Shown here in pieces: positions 22,605 to 30,700 of a DNA stretch of 35,657 bases. Made by a program: the position numbers and the translations under genes. The DNA lies in NCBI GenBank assembly GCA_946623125.1, contig CAMOQR010000014.1, positions 1-35,657 on the forward strand, given 5' to 3'. The stretch comes from an uncultured Caryophanales bacterium (GTDB lineage: Bacteria > Bacillota_I > Bacilli_A > RF39 > UBA660). The notes beneath the pieces were generated by a model. The model did no database searches and was not told the DNA's origin. It saw only the letters and a list, made by a program, of their open reading frames with translations. Numbering within the stretch: the first letter of the stretch is position 1; the number at the start of each line of letters is the position of its first letter.

Positions 22605-23876
22605 TTAATAGCTCTTTGTATTTTGTGTTTTTATAGTATCAACTTCACTTCTTGATGGGAATTTTGGTACTATAATCGTATCACTTAAAATGATATAGAC
22701 TCCTTTTACTTCTTGAATAGATTCTTTGTTTAGTTCATATAATGTATCTATATCTGTTTCATATTCTTTTGCTAAATCATATAATGATTTTTCATTCGTT
22801 TGAATTACTTGACTATAATACTGTAAATCTTCTTTTTTTACTTTATATGGCATTTTAATGATATCTCCCATGTATATCATATCGCTTGACAATTCATTTA
22901 TCCATTTTAATTCTCGAACTGTATTATATGAGTCTTCTGCTAAATTTGATAAGGTATCTCCATTTTTGATTCTATAATTTCGAATTAATGTAATATTTGA
23001 GTTTTCTTCTTCAACTGTTTGAATAAGTGTTACATCATTTTGATTTTCAGTTTGAATAATCGGATTTACTGGATCAGGATTATCCTTTCCTCCAAATGAT
23101 ATTATCATTCCTGTTAACGTCGCAGCAAGAATTAATTTACGATTTCTGATTATAAATTTTGGTACTGTATCTTTACCAATATAAGATAATTTTTCAAGTT
23201 GGAAAAGTGTTTCTCCTACAACATGTACTACACCATTTTTCAAATAGAATACTACCACATCTTTTGGAGTTTCAATTTCAGATTCGTAATTTCTTTCAAA
23301 TATTCTATTGATTCTTCTATGTCTCTTTCTAAAAGAATGTTTCTGTTCTTCTTTTCTTATTTCCTTATATGATTTTTTTAAATCTCCCAGTATTGTTTCA
23401 TCATCTTCTGGATGTTCTCTATAATATCTTGCTCTTTCTTTTTCTTCTTCTCCATATGGGTTTCTTCTTGTATCTTCAAAATGTGTCTTATATTCTTCTT
23501 GATATTGTGTTTTTTTCTTTTCTTGTTCTTTTTGTCTTTCTTCTTCTCTTTGTCTTTCTTGTTCTCTTTTTCTTTCTTCTTCTCTTTGTCTTTCTTCTTC
23601 TCTTTTCAACTCTTCTTGTTTCTTTTGTTTTCTAGCATAATACTCTTTATCATATTCTTTTCTTAATTCTGGTGTTCGTAGTATTTGATAGACTTCGTTT
23701 GCTCGAGTAAAACAAACTCTCATTTCTTCTAATTCGCTTTCGGTAAATTTTCTATCAGGATAATAATCTGGGTGCAATATTTTAGCAAGTCTATGATATG
23801 CTTGTTTTATTTGTTCTGGTGTTGCTGTTGGCTCTATCTCAAAAAATTTATAATAATCATAAAAATCTTGACTCAT
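22605..23876 (-). CDS. J-domain / transmembrane / LysM protein
   Basis: The 423-residue protein joins domains rarely seen together. Residues 1-80 are a DnaJ J domain with the HPD tripeptide at 35-37, which stimulates Hsp70 ATPase. Residues 84-122 are a highly charged Arg/Glu/Gln helix or coiled coil, followed by more charged sequence and a predicted small strand-rich segment (about 205-235). Residues about 247-262 are the single membrane span. The rest lies outside and has two LysM-like domains: 300-345 (YRIKNGDTLSNLAEDSY, the clear one) and about 355-405 (LYDLAKEYETDIDTLYELN). LysM binds peptidoglycan, so the protein could tether chaperone activity to the envelope. There is no signal peptide; type II topology is expected. 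It has a consensus promoter and GGGGGG ribosome site. Domain calls are good; function is inferred. Confidence 0.85.
   Translation of the reverse strand: MSQDFYDYYKFFEIEPTATPEQIKQAYHRLAKILHPDYYPDRKFTESELEEMRVCFTRANEVYQILRTPELRKEYDKEYYARKQKKQEELKREEERQREEERKREQERQREEERQKEQEKKKTQYQEEYKTHFEDTRRNPYGEEEKERARYYREHPEDDETILGDLKKSYKEIRKEEQKHSFRKRHRRINRIFERNYESEIETPKDVVVFYLKNGVVHVVGETLFQLEKLSYIGKDTVPKFIIRNRKLILAATLTGMIISFGGKDNPDPVNPIIQTENQNDVTLIQTVEEENSNITLIRNYRIKNGDTLSNLAEDSYNTVRELKWINELSSDMIYMGDIIKMPYKVKKEDLQYYSQVIQTNEKSLYDLAKEYETDIDTLYELNKESIQEVKGVYIILSDTIIVPKFPSRSEVDTIKTQNTKSY
23520..23625 (-). repeat. Low-complexity coding repeat (Arg/Glu/Gln helix)
   Basis: Imperfect repeats of about 18-24 bp (plus-strand TCTTTCTTCTTCTCTTTG-like units) encode EERQREEERKREQERQ-type sequence in the J-domain/LysM protein. 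Such tracts can vary in length between strains. Confidence 0.75.
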
Positions 23877-23918
23877 TTTATGTCCCCCCTATACTCTTCC
23901 CACAAAATATGTACGCAT

Positions 23919-23947
23919 ATTATACCATATTTTGTTAATTATGTCAA
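23919..23947 (-). promoter_or_regulatory. Perfect consensus sigma-A promoter for the J-domain/LysM gene
   Basis: TTGACA (23942-23947), 17 bases, TATAAT (23919-23924) on the minus strand. The -35 box overlaps the truB stop. Confidence 0.9.
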
Positions 23948-24807
23948 TTTTTGAAGTTCTTCCAAACCTTTAGTATATCGTTTTCTTTTTGATAAATTCC
24001 TAGTAACTTATTTTCTTTATTTTTAAATAGCACCTTTGTCTCTATGTTCCACTGATTTTTAATTTTTACACCATTTTTAATTTGTTTTTCTAGTAATCCT
24101 TCTACTTTTACTATTGGATAAATAGATGCCAAAACATCTTCTATTGATATCATTTTATAATGATTGTTTTTTATATCTTGTAATGTGTATGATTCTTTAA
24201 TTGATATTCTTCCTTGTTTTGTTCTTATTAAAGATGTCATTGTTGCACCTGTTCCTAGTTTTATTCCTATATCATTGATTAAACTTCTTATGTAGCATCC
24301 TTTTGTTACTTGACATCTAAATTTAAACTTATTCTCATTCCAGTCAAGAAGTTCTATTTCTTTTATTGTCACTTCTTTTTTTGGTAGTTCTACTTCTTCT
24401 TTATTTCTTGCATATTCATAAAGTTTTTTTCCATTTACTTTTACTGCAGAATATATTGGAACTTCCTGTAAATATGTTTTTTGAAAAGAAGATAATACTT
24501 TTTTTAATTCAATATTTTTTGGTACTTCTTTTGTCTCTATTACCTTTCCTTCTATATCATATGTATCCGTTTTTATTCCTAGTACTGCTTCCGCAATATA
24601 TTCTTTGTCATGGGCAGTTATTAGTTCGGCAATTTTAGTTGCCTCTCCAACACATACAATTAATACTCCTTCTGCCATTGGGTCTAAAGTTCCTGTATGT
24701 CCCACTTTTCTTGTTCCTAATTGTTTACTTATTTCTTTTACAACATCATAGGATGTCATATTCTTTTCTTTATTTACGATTATTATTCCTGATAAGTTTT
24801 CTTGCAT
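23944..24807 (-). CDS. truB: tRNA pseudouridine-55 synthase TruB
   Basis: TruB makes pseudouridine 55 in the T loop of tRNA. The 287-residue protein shows the catalytic motif GHTGTLDPMAEGVL with Asp42, plus DKEYIAEAVLGIKTDTYD, IYSAVKVNGKKLYEYAR and the TKGCYIRSLINDIG segment, all typical of the family. Length is normal; the C-terminal part (about 235-287) resembles a small PUA-like end. It starts with GGTGAT just before the ATG, behind an extended -10 promoter, giving a very short leader. It is separated from rbfA, its common partner, by the whole rimP operon and the J-domain gene. Confidence 0.95.
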   Translation of the reverse strand: MQENLSGIIIVNKEKNMTSYDVVKEISKQLGTRKVGHTGTLDPMAEGVLIVCVGEATKIAELITAHDKEYIAEAVLGIKTDTYDIEGKVIETKEVPKNIELKKVLSSFQKTYLQEVPIYSAVKVNGKKLYEYARNKEEVELPKKEVTIKEIELLDWNENKFKFRCQVTKGCYIRSLINDIGIKLGTGATMTSLIRTKQGRISIKESYTLQDIKNNHYKMISIEDVLASIYPIVKVEGLLEKQIKNGVKIKNQWNIETKVLFKNKENKLLGIYQKENDILKVWKNFKN

Positions 24808-24822
24808 AAAATCACCACTGAT

Positions 24823-24831
24823 ATTATATCA
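24823..24831 (-). promoter_or_regulatory. Extended -10 promoter for truB
   Basis: TGATATAAT reads on the minus strand (TATAAT at 24823-24828). No good -35 is seen because the upstream terminator ends there. Transcription would start about nine bases before the ATG. Confidence 0.65.
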
Positions 24832-24845
24832 TATCTTTTTCTCAC

Positions 24846-24872
24846 AAAAAAAAGGAACTATTTTTCCTTTTT
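24846..24872 (-). terminator. Terminator of the TasA-like/signal peptidase/DUF5305 operon
   Basis: A 9-bp stem AAAAAGGAA / TTCCTTTTT with a six-base loop is followed by a U run on the minus strand and overlaps the end of the DUF5305-like gene. Confidence 0.85.
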
Positions 24873-25994
24873 ATTTGATATTTTAATTACTTTTCCTGTT
24901 TCTTTTTTTAACTTTTTTAGTTCTCTTTTAATATCTTTTATCCGAATACTATAGACATATAATATTTTTGTTTGACTTGGAACGATAAAGAATGTCCCTT
25001 TTCCATTTGGATCACTTGCCATTAAAATTGGTTCTGATATTGTTTCTCTTATTTCTAATAAATCAGTAAATTCATTTACATATAATACTTGATAATCACT
25101 AAATACAAAATCATTATTAATTTTTTGAATATAAGAATGATAATTATTTAGAATCTTTTTTAATTGTTGTTCATAAATATTTTGTACTGATCTTGTATTT
25201 ATTGCATATTTAAGTAGTTTAATAATCATTATTATTTCTATTATTATCATTATAATTGTTGTGAAAATTAAGAATAAATTATTTTCTGATTTACACTTAA
25301 TTGTATTGTTATTATCTTGTAAAATATTAGAACTAATATCAATTGCTACTGTTTTTGTGGTTAAAGGTATATCAATTGATACCACTGATTCATTTGTATT
25401 ATCAACGATTTTTTCTCCACTTCCAGAAACATTTACAATCATTTTTATAGATAAAACACTTTCAATATTATCTAAATCATATACATCTACAAATTTTTGA
25501 ATTAAACTATTATATTTATTATAATCAATCTTTACATTATCTGTTATTTTTACTATGTTATTCTTATTATCTTCAAAACTTTTTTCTGGAATAATTGTTT
25601 CATCATAAGTAAATAATGGTTTTGAACTGTTTTTTTCTTTTACATTAACATTTGCATCTATTCTATATTTGTAATTATAATGAACATTTTTTTCATTCAT
25701 TGATAAATTATAATTAAAATTAGCATCAATATAATCAATTATGTTTGCTATATACTGTTTATCTTTTTCTAGGTATTTTTCTTTGAAAAAATCATTTTCT
25801 TTTAAGTATACTTTATAATTTACAGTACCATTTTCTTGATAAGATGCATATTTTGTTAGACTTGTTTTAATACTAAAATATCCTAACAAAATAATTACGA
25901 TGAGTAAAAATACAATAAAAGAAGTGTAGAAAATGATTTTTTTTCTGCGTTCTTCTTCATCTATAAACATTTCTGCTATCTGACTTCTTTTCAT
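24858..25994 (-). CDS. DUF5305-like two-span membrane protein
   Basis: The 378-residue protein has a charged N-terminus, a membrane span (about 19-42), a large outside domain (about 45-235), a second span (about 240-263) and a cytosolic tail of about 115 residues (with FFIVPSQTKILYVYS). The outside domain, with YKVYLKENDFF, YIDANFNYNLS and HYNYKYRIDANVNV, resembles DUF5305, a family I associate with signal peptidase neighbours in archaea and Bacillota. The function of that family is unknown. It is the last gene of a three-gene unit after a TasA-like protein and a SipW-type signal peptidase, 15 bases after the latter, so it may assist export, processing or anchoring of the fibre protein. The family call is from memory of pattern, not a search. 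Confidence 0.65.
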   Translation of the reverse strand: MKRSQIAEMFIDEEERRKKIIFYTSFIVFLLIVIILLGYFSIKTSLTKYASYQENGTVNYKVYLKENDFFKEKYLEKDKQYIANIIDYIDANFNYNLSMNEKNVHYNYKYRIDANVNVKEKNSSKPLFTYDETIIPEKSFEDNKNNIVKITDNVKIDYNKYNSLIQKFVDVYDLDNIESVLSIKMIVNVSGSGEKIVDNTNESVVSIDIPLTTKTVAIDISSNILQDNNNTIKCKSENNLFLIFTTIIMIIIEIIMIIKLLKYAINTRSVQNIYEQQLKKILNNYHSYIQKINNDFVFSDYQVLYVNEFTDLLEIRETISEPILMASDPNGKGTFFIVPSQTKILYVYSIRIKDIKRELKKLKKETGKVIKISNKKEK

Positions 25995-26009
25995 GTATTT
26001 TCCCCTTTC

Positions 26010-27131
26010 CTATTTTTTAAATGATTCTCTTAACCATAAAGTTGGGTTTCCTATATATGGTATTTTAAATAACACAATTCCTTTAATACTACTACTTGTT
26101 ATATATCCATTATCTATATCTTTATTGGCATCTCCTTTTGTGTAATACCTTATTGTTCCATTTACATTACTATAATTCACTATTCTATGAACTGTAGTTG
26201 TATTATCTTTTTCATAGATAATAATCGTGCCTTCTTTGATTTGTTGTTTTTTATATTGTTGAAAGATGACTGCATCTCCTTTATTAATAGTACCAGTCAT
26301 TGAGCCCGATCCAATTACTAGAATTCCATATCGAAATCGACATGATATTAAACAGACAATAAAGGTTGTAACTGTTATCATAATTCCAGTTTGCACGGCA
26401 TTCTTTCTTTTATCTTTATAGGATGCTATACTGTTTTGTTTAGAATAAGCATATTCTAATACAAAATATATAAAATATGGATATATAATTCGAAATAAAG
26501 TACGAAAGAATATATAAACATTTGGAATTACAGGAATTATGTAGGAATATAAAATAGTTATTAAATGATATATCATAGATGGTTTATAGCCATAGTTTTT
26601 TGCAAGATAATTGTATAAAATATTTGTTGCGATAGATGCAAATAATACAAATCCCATTTGGGCTAAAAACCCATTTAGTGTTGATGCATCATATATATTT
26701 TTATATATTATTAAATCAATTAATACCATATTTATGATTGTTAATAATTCTTGTTTTTTATCATCTTGCGATAATAATATAAATCTTATTTTTTCACATA
26801 ATATTATGGTTATTGATACTGGTATTATAAATGTTATGAGACTTTTAAAGGTAAGGGTATGATATGTTTTAGTAAATCCAAAATAAATACCAGTTGAATA
26901 AAATAATAAAACATATATGATAGAAAGAATGAATACTAATATACATACTTGTTTATGATATATGGATATTCCTCTTTCTTTTTTTATGATTTTTTTTAGT
27001 AAAACCATATATATCAACAAAAAGGCTGCTATTAAAAATCTTGAAATATTTGTTGATACAAACAGTGCAAAAAGAAGAATTATTCCTAATATGAGTTCAA
27101 GACCATAGATTTTTATTTTGTCTTTTTTCAT
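26010..27131 (-). CDS. SipW/archaeal-type signal peptidase I with long multi-span N-terminus
   Basis: The C-terminal third (about 265-365) is a family S26B signal peptidase: GSGSM with nucleophile Ser277, TTTVHRIV with His315 in the place of the usual bacterial Lys, and YTKGDANKDID with Asp334/Asp338. This Ser-His-Asp type is shared with B. subtilis SipW and the ER/archaeal enzymes. It probably cleaves the signal peptide of the TasA-like protein encoded just upstream. Before it lie about 260 residues with some seven hydrophobic spans, far more than SipW has; the extra part is of unknown role. The 373-residue gene begins 39 bases after the TasA-like stop, with GAGAGGGATG upstream, and is followed by the DUF5305-like gene. 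Confidence 0.88.
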   Translation of the reverse strand: MKKDKIKIYGLELILGIILLFALFVSTNISRFLIAAFLLIYMVLLKKIIKKERGISIYHKQVCILVFILSIIYVLLFYSTGIYFGFTKTYHTLTFKSLITFIIPVSITIILCEKIRFILLSQDDKKQELLTIINMVLIDLIIYKNIYDASTLNGFLAQMGFVLFASIATNILYNYLAKNYGYKPSMIYHLITILYSYIIPVIPNVYIFFRTLFRIIYPYFIYFVLEYAYSKQNSIASYKDKRKNAVQTGIMITVTTFIVCLISCRFRYGILVIGSGSMTGTINKGDAVIFQQYKKQQIKEGTIIIYEKDNTTTVHRIVNYSNVNGTIRYYTKGDANKDIDNGYITSSSIKGIVLFKIPYIGNPTLWLRESFKK

Positions 27132-27170
27132 ATTCTACATCCCTCTCTTTGCCTAATTTCTACTAACAAA

Positions 27171-27704
27171 TTATGGTGTTGTTTTTTCTGCTGGGTCTGC
27201 AGCAAATGTTACTTCTATTGTTGTTGTTTTATCTTCAAGTGGTAGTTTTTTTAACTTAACAGTTACTGTTACTGTTGTTGTCTCTGCTGGTTGTAATGTA
27301 ACAGTTGAAGCACTTCCTGCTAATGCAGCAGTTACATCAAAATATTCTGATTCTGTATTTGATGATACTGTTACATTTTTGATAATTGCAGCAAGTTCTT
27401 CACTATTGTTTAATACTGTATAAGTTGCAGTTACTTCTTCATCTACTTTTGTCATGCCTGTTACGTTGATACTTGCAGTTGTATCATTTGTAATCGCTGG
27501 TGTTACTGTAGCAGTAGAACCAGATGATTTTGTACTAGTTGGTGTACCAGTAAATTTAACATCAAAACCTTCTTCTGCTCCTGTTGCAGTTGCAGATCCA
27601 CTAATTCTTAAATTGATTGTTGATACGGCAGCATAACCGATTCCAAGTGCTAGTATTGCAACTAATACCGCAAGTAGTGTAAATGATTTTTTCTTTTTGC
27701 TCAT
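27171..27704 (-). CDS. TasA/camelysin-like exported protein (SipW-type signal peptide)
   Basis: The 177-residue protein starts with KKKKSF, a hydrophobic core (LLAVLVAILALGIGYAA) and then VSTINLRISGSATATG. This layout, with a signal peptide cut near an Ala and a following strand, is that of SipW-dependent proteins such as TasA and CalY. The mature part is Thr/Ser/Val-rich and looks all-beta (TATVTPAITNDTTASINVTG; TTTVTVTVKL), with no cysteine and no sorting signal. TasA forms extracellular fibres in biofilms; here fibre formation is inferred. It is short compared with TasA (about 260 residues). It heads the unit with its own promoter, has AGGAGGG upstream, and precedes the signal peptidase that should process it. 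Confidence 0.78.
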   Translation of the reverse strand: MSKKKKSFTLLAVLVAILALGIGYAAVSTINLRISGSATATGAEEGFDVKFTGTPTSTKSSGSTATVTPAITNDTTASINVTGMTKVDEEVTATYTVLNNSEELAAIIKNVTVSSNTESEYFDVTAALAGSASTVTLQPAETTTVTVTVKLKKLPLEDKTTTIEVTFAADPAEKTTP

Positions 27705-27739
27705 CTTTTTCCCTCCTATTTTTTATTCTACTCTCTTTT

Positions 27740-27768
27740 ATTTTACAATAATCGACTCTTTTTGTAAA
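27740..27768 (-). promoter_or_regulatory. Promoter of the TasA-like/signal peptidase/DUF5305 operon
   Basis: TTTACA (27763-27768), 17 bases, TAAAAT (27740-27745) on the minus strand. No repressor-type operator is obvious. Confidence 0.75.
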
Positions 27769-27795
27769 GAAAAAAGGAGAATATATTCTCCTTTT
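27766..27795 (-). terminator. Terminator of polC
   Basis: A 24-base perfect palindrome (AAAAGGAGAATA and its complement, 27772-27795) is followed by a U run on the minus strand. It overlaps the polC stop and the next promoter's -35. Confidence 0.85.
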
Positions 27796-30700
27796 AAAAT
27801 AAAGATAATTGATTTGATTCTGGAAGATCTTTTAAAATGTTCATCTCTTTCATTCGATCCATTAAGGTTGATGAGACTTTTGCTCTTTTTTGAATATCTT
27901 CCATACTAATAAATTTACCTTTTTCACGTTCTGCGACAATGTTTTTAGCAACTGTATCTCCTAGTCCATCAATGGCATTAAAGGGAGGATATATTTCTGT
28001 ATCGCTTTTTACAACCCATACGGTTGCATCACTTTCATACAAATCTACATTCAAAAATTTGATACCTCTTGCAGTTGCTTCTAAGGCTACTTTTAGACTT
28101 TCAGCCTGTCCATTTTCTTTATTTGTTGCCTCATATCCTTTTGATTGAATATCTTCAAGTCTTGCTTTTATGGACGAGTATCCTTTTATCATATTTTCAA
28201 CATCAACATCTGTTGCCTTTGATGAATACCATGATGCATAAAAATATACTGGCATATGAACTTTATACCATGCAATACGAAAGGCAGATATAACATAGGC
28301 TGCAGCATGCGCTTTTGGGAACATGTATTTTATTTTTGCACAAGATCCTATAAACCATTCTGGGATATTTGCTTCTTGCATTGTTTTTACATGTTCTTGC
28401 CAAGTTTCGGGGTCTTTTGATGCTTTTCCTTTACGAACAAATTCCATTATTTTAAAGGCTTTAATTGGTTTTACTCCATGGTACATTAAATATACCATGA
28501 TATCATCACGACATCCTATTGTTTCCTTAAATGGTACAACATTATTGGCAATTAATTCTTGAGCATTTCCAAGCCATACATCGGTTCCATGTGAAAGACC
28601 TGATATTTTAATCAATTCTGCAAATGTTGTTGGTTTGGTATCTTCCACTAGAGAAATTGTGAAAGGGGTACCAAACTCTGGAATTCCAAGTGTTCCTGTA
28701 TTACACATAATTTGTTCTTTTGTTACTCCTAAGGCATCTGTTGACGTGAAGATTGACATTGTTGCTTTATCATCTAGTGGAACTTTTAATATATCTGTTT
28801 TTGATTGATTTTGAATTAATCTTAATTGTGTTGGATCACTATGTCCTAAGATATCTAGTTTTAATAAGCATTGATCAATTGAATGGTAATCAAAGTGTGT
28901 TGTTCGCCACTCTGCCGTTGCATCCTCTGCAGGAAATTGGTATGGGGTAAAGTCTGATACTTCCATGTAATCTGGTATAACAACAATTCCTCCTGGATGT
29001 TGTCCTGTTGTTCTTTTTACTCCTGTACATCCTATTGCAAGACGCTCAATCTCAGCAGTTCTTACATCTGTAATTTCTTTATCTTCAAAATATCCTTTTA
29101 CAAATCCAAATGCTGTTTTATCTGCAACAGTTCCAATTGTTCCGGCACGGTAAACATTATCTTCTCCAAATAATACCTTTGTATAGGCATGAGCAGATGC
29201 TTGGTTTAAATCAGAAAAGTTTAAGTCAATATCTGGTACTTTATCGGCATTAAATCCTAAGAATGTTGCGAAAGGCATATCTTGTCCATCTTTGATCATT
29301 GGTATATGACAGTTTGGACATTCTTTGTCTGGAAGATCAAATCCTGATGAGTACTCTGCCCCTAATTGATTTCCTTCATCATCTTCAAAGATTGATTTTT
29401 TACATTTCGAACAGCGATAGTGTGCTGCAAGCGGATTTACTTCCGTAATTCCCATCATAGTTGCAACGAAACTAGAACCAACAGAGCCACGAGATCCTAC
29501 TAGATAGCCTTCATCGTTGGAGTGTTTTACAAGTCTTTGTGCAATCAGATAAATAGGATCAAATCCTCCTCCAATTACTCCTCCTAGTGTTTTTTTCACT
29601 TTTTTTGCTAGGGCTTTCTCATCTAATTCTTCTTCTGTTGTTTTTTTAACGTAATCTGTTACCATTGATTTTATATTTTCTGATCCTTTTAGGATTTCAT
29701 CATGTAACTCTTTATGAACTATTCTCTGATATTCTTCTTCCTCTAGACCATCATCTTTATGTTTTTCCGTAATAATTTTAAAGACAATATCACCATATAA
29801 TTCAGTTGCAATTCTTTCTTCTATCATATATGGGAGTGGTTCTCCATACCAGTCTTTTGCTTTTGTATATACTAAATCTGTTACAACGACTGGACAGTCT
29901 AAATAACTTTTTCCATCATCACTTTTTACTCTAGGAGAAAATGGAATTCCTCCTGTATCAATTATTACTTCTACGATTTCACACATATCGGCAATTTTAT
30001 TTGTGTTTTCTACAACTATTTCATATGCTAAATTTTGATCTAAAAATTTAAAATTATCTAACATTTCATCTGTTGTTCTAAAATGATTGGATGGTATTTC
30101 TGTTATCCCATTTTTAGCAAGGGGATGTCGTCCTCCTCCTGGTACTTTTTGATTTACAATAATTTCACGATAGATTTTATCTTCTGGATTAATATGGTGA
30201 ACATCTCCTGTTGCGACAATCAGTTTTCCTGCTTCTTTTGTTACGCGAATAATTTTTTCAATATTGGCTAATAACTCAGCTTGAGATGCAAAATCGTTTG
30301 TTTGAAGCATATGAGAGTAACATTCTGGTGGTTGAACTTCTACATAATCATAGAAACGAATTATATTGGATAATTCATCATCACTTTTTGATTTTGCAAG
30401 TTGGAAAACCTCACTTTCATAACAGCCACTTCCTACTAGTAGTCCTTCTCTATGTTCTTCTATGACACTTCTAAGTATTCTTGGTGTTTTATATAAATAA
30501 GTGGTATTAGCAAGGGATATAATTTTAAATAAATTTTTTAATCCTGTTTTGTTTTTTACTAAGAGATTAATGTGATGTGCACTACCATATTTATAAATTT
30601 CATCTTTTTCTACTAATTTATCGATATCACACATTTTTTCAATATTGTTGTTGTATAATTTCTTTAACATTTTATGAAATACTAGGGCAGTTCCTTCGGC

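Noticed and set aside
23520-23625. Microsatellite or regulatory repeat
   Set aside because: The CTT-rich tract stays in frame and encodes the Arg/Glu helix of the J-domain protein, so it is coding.
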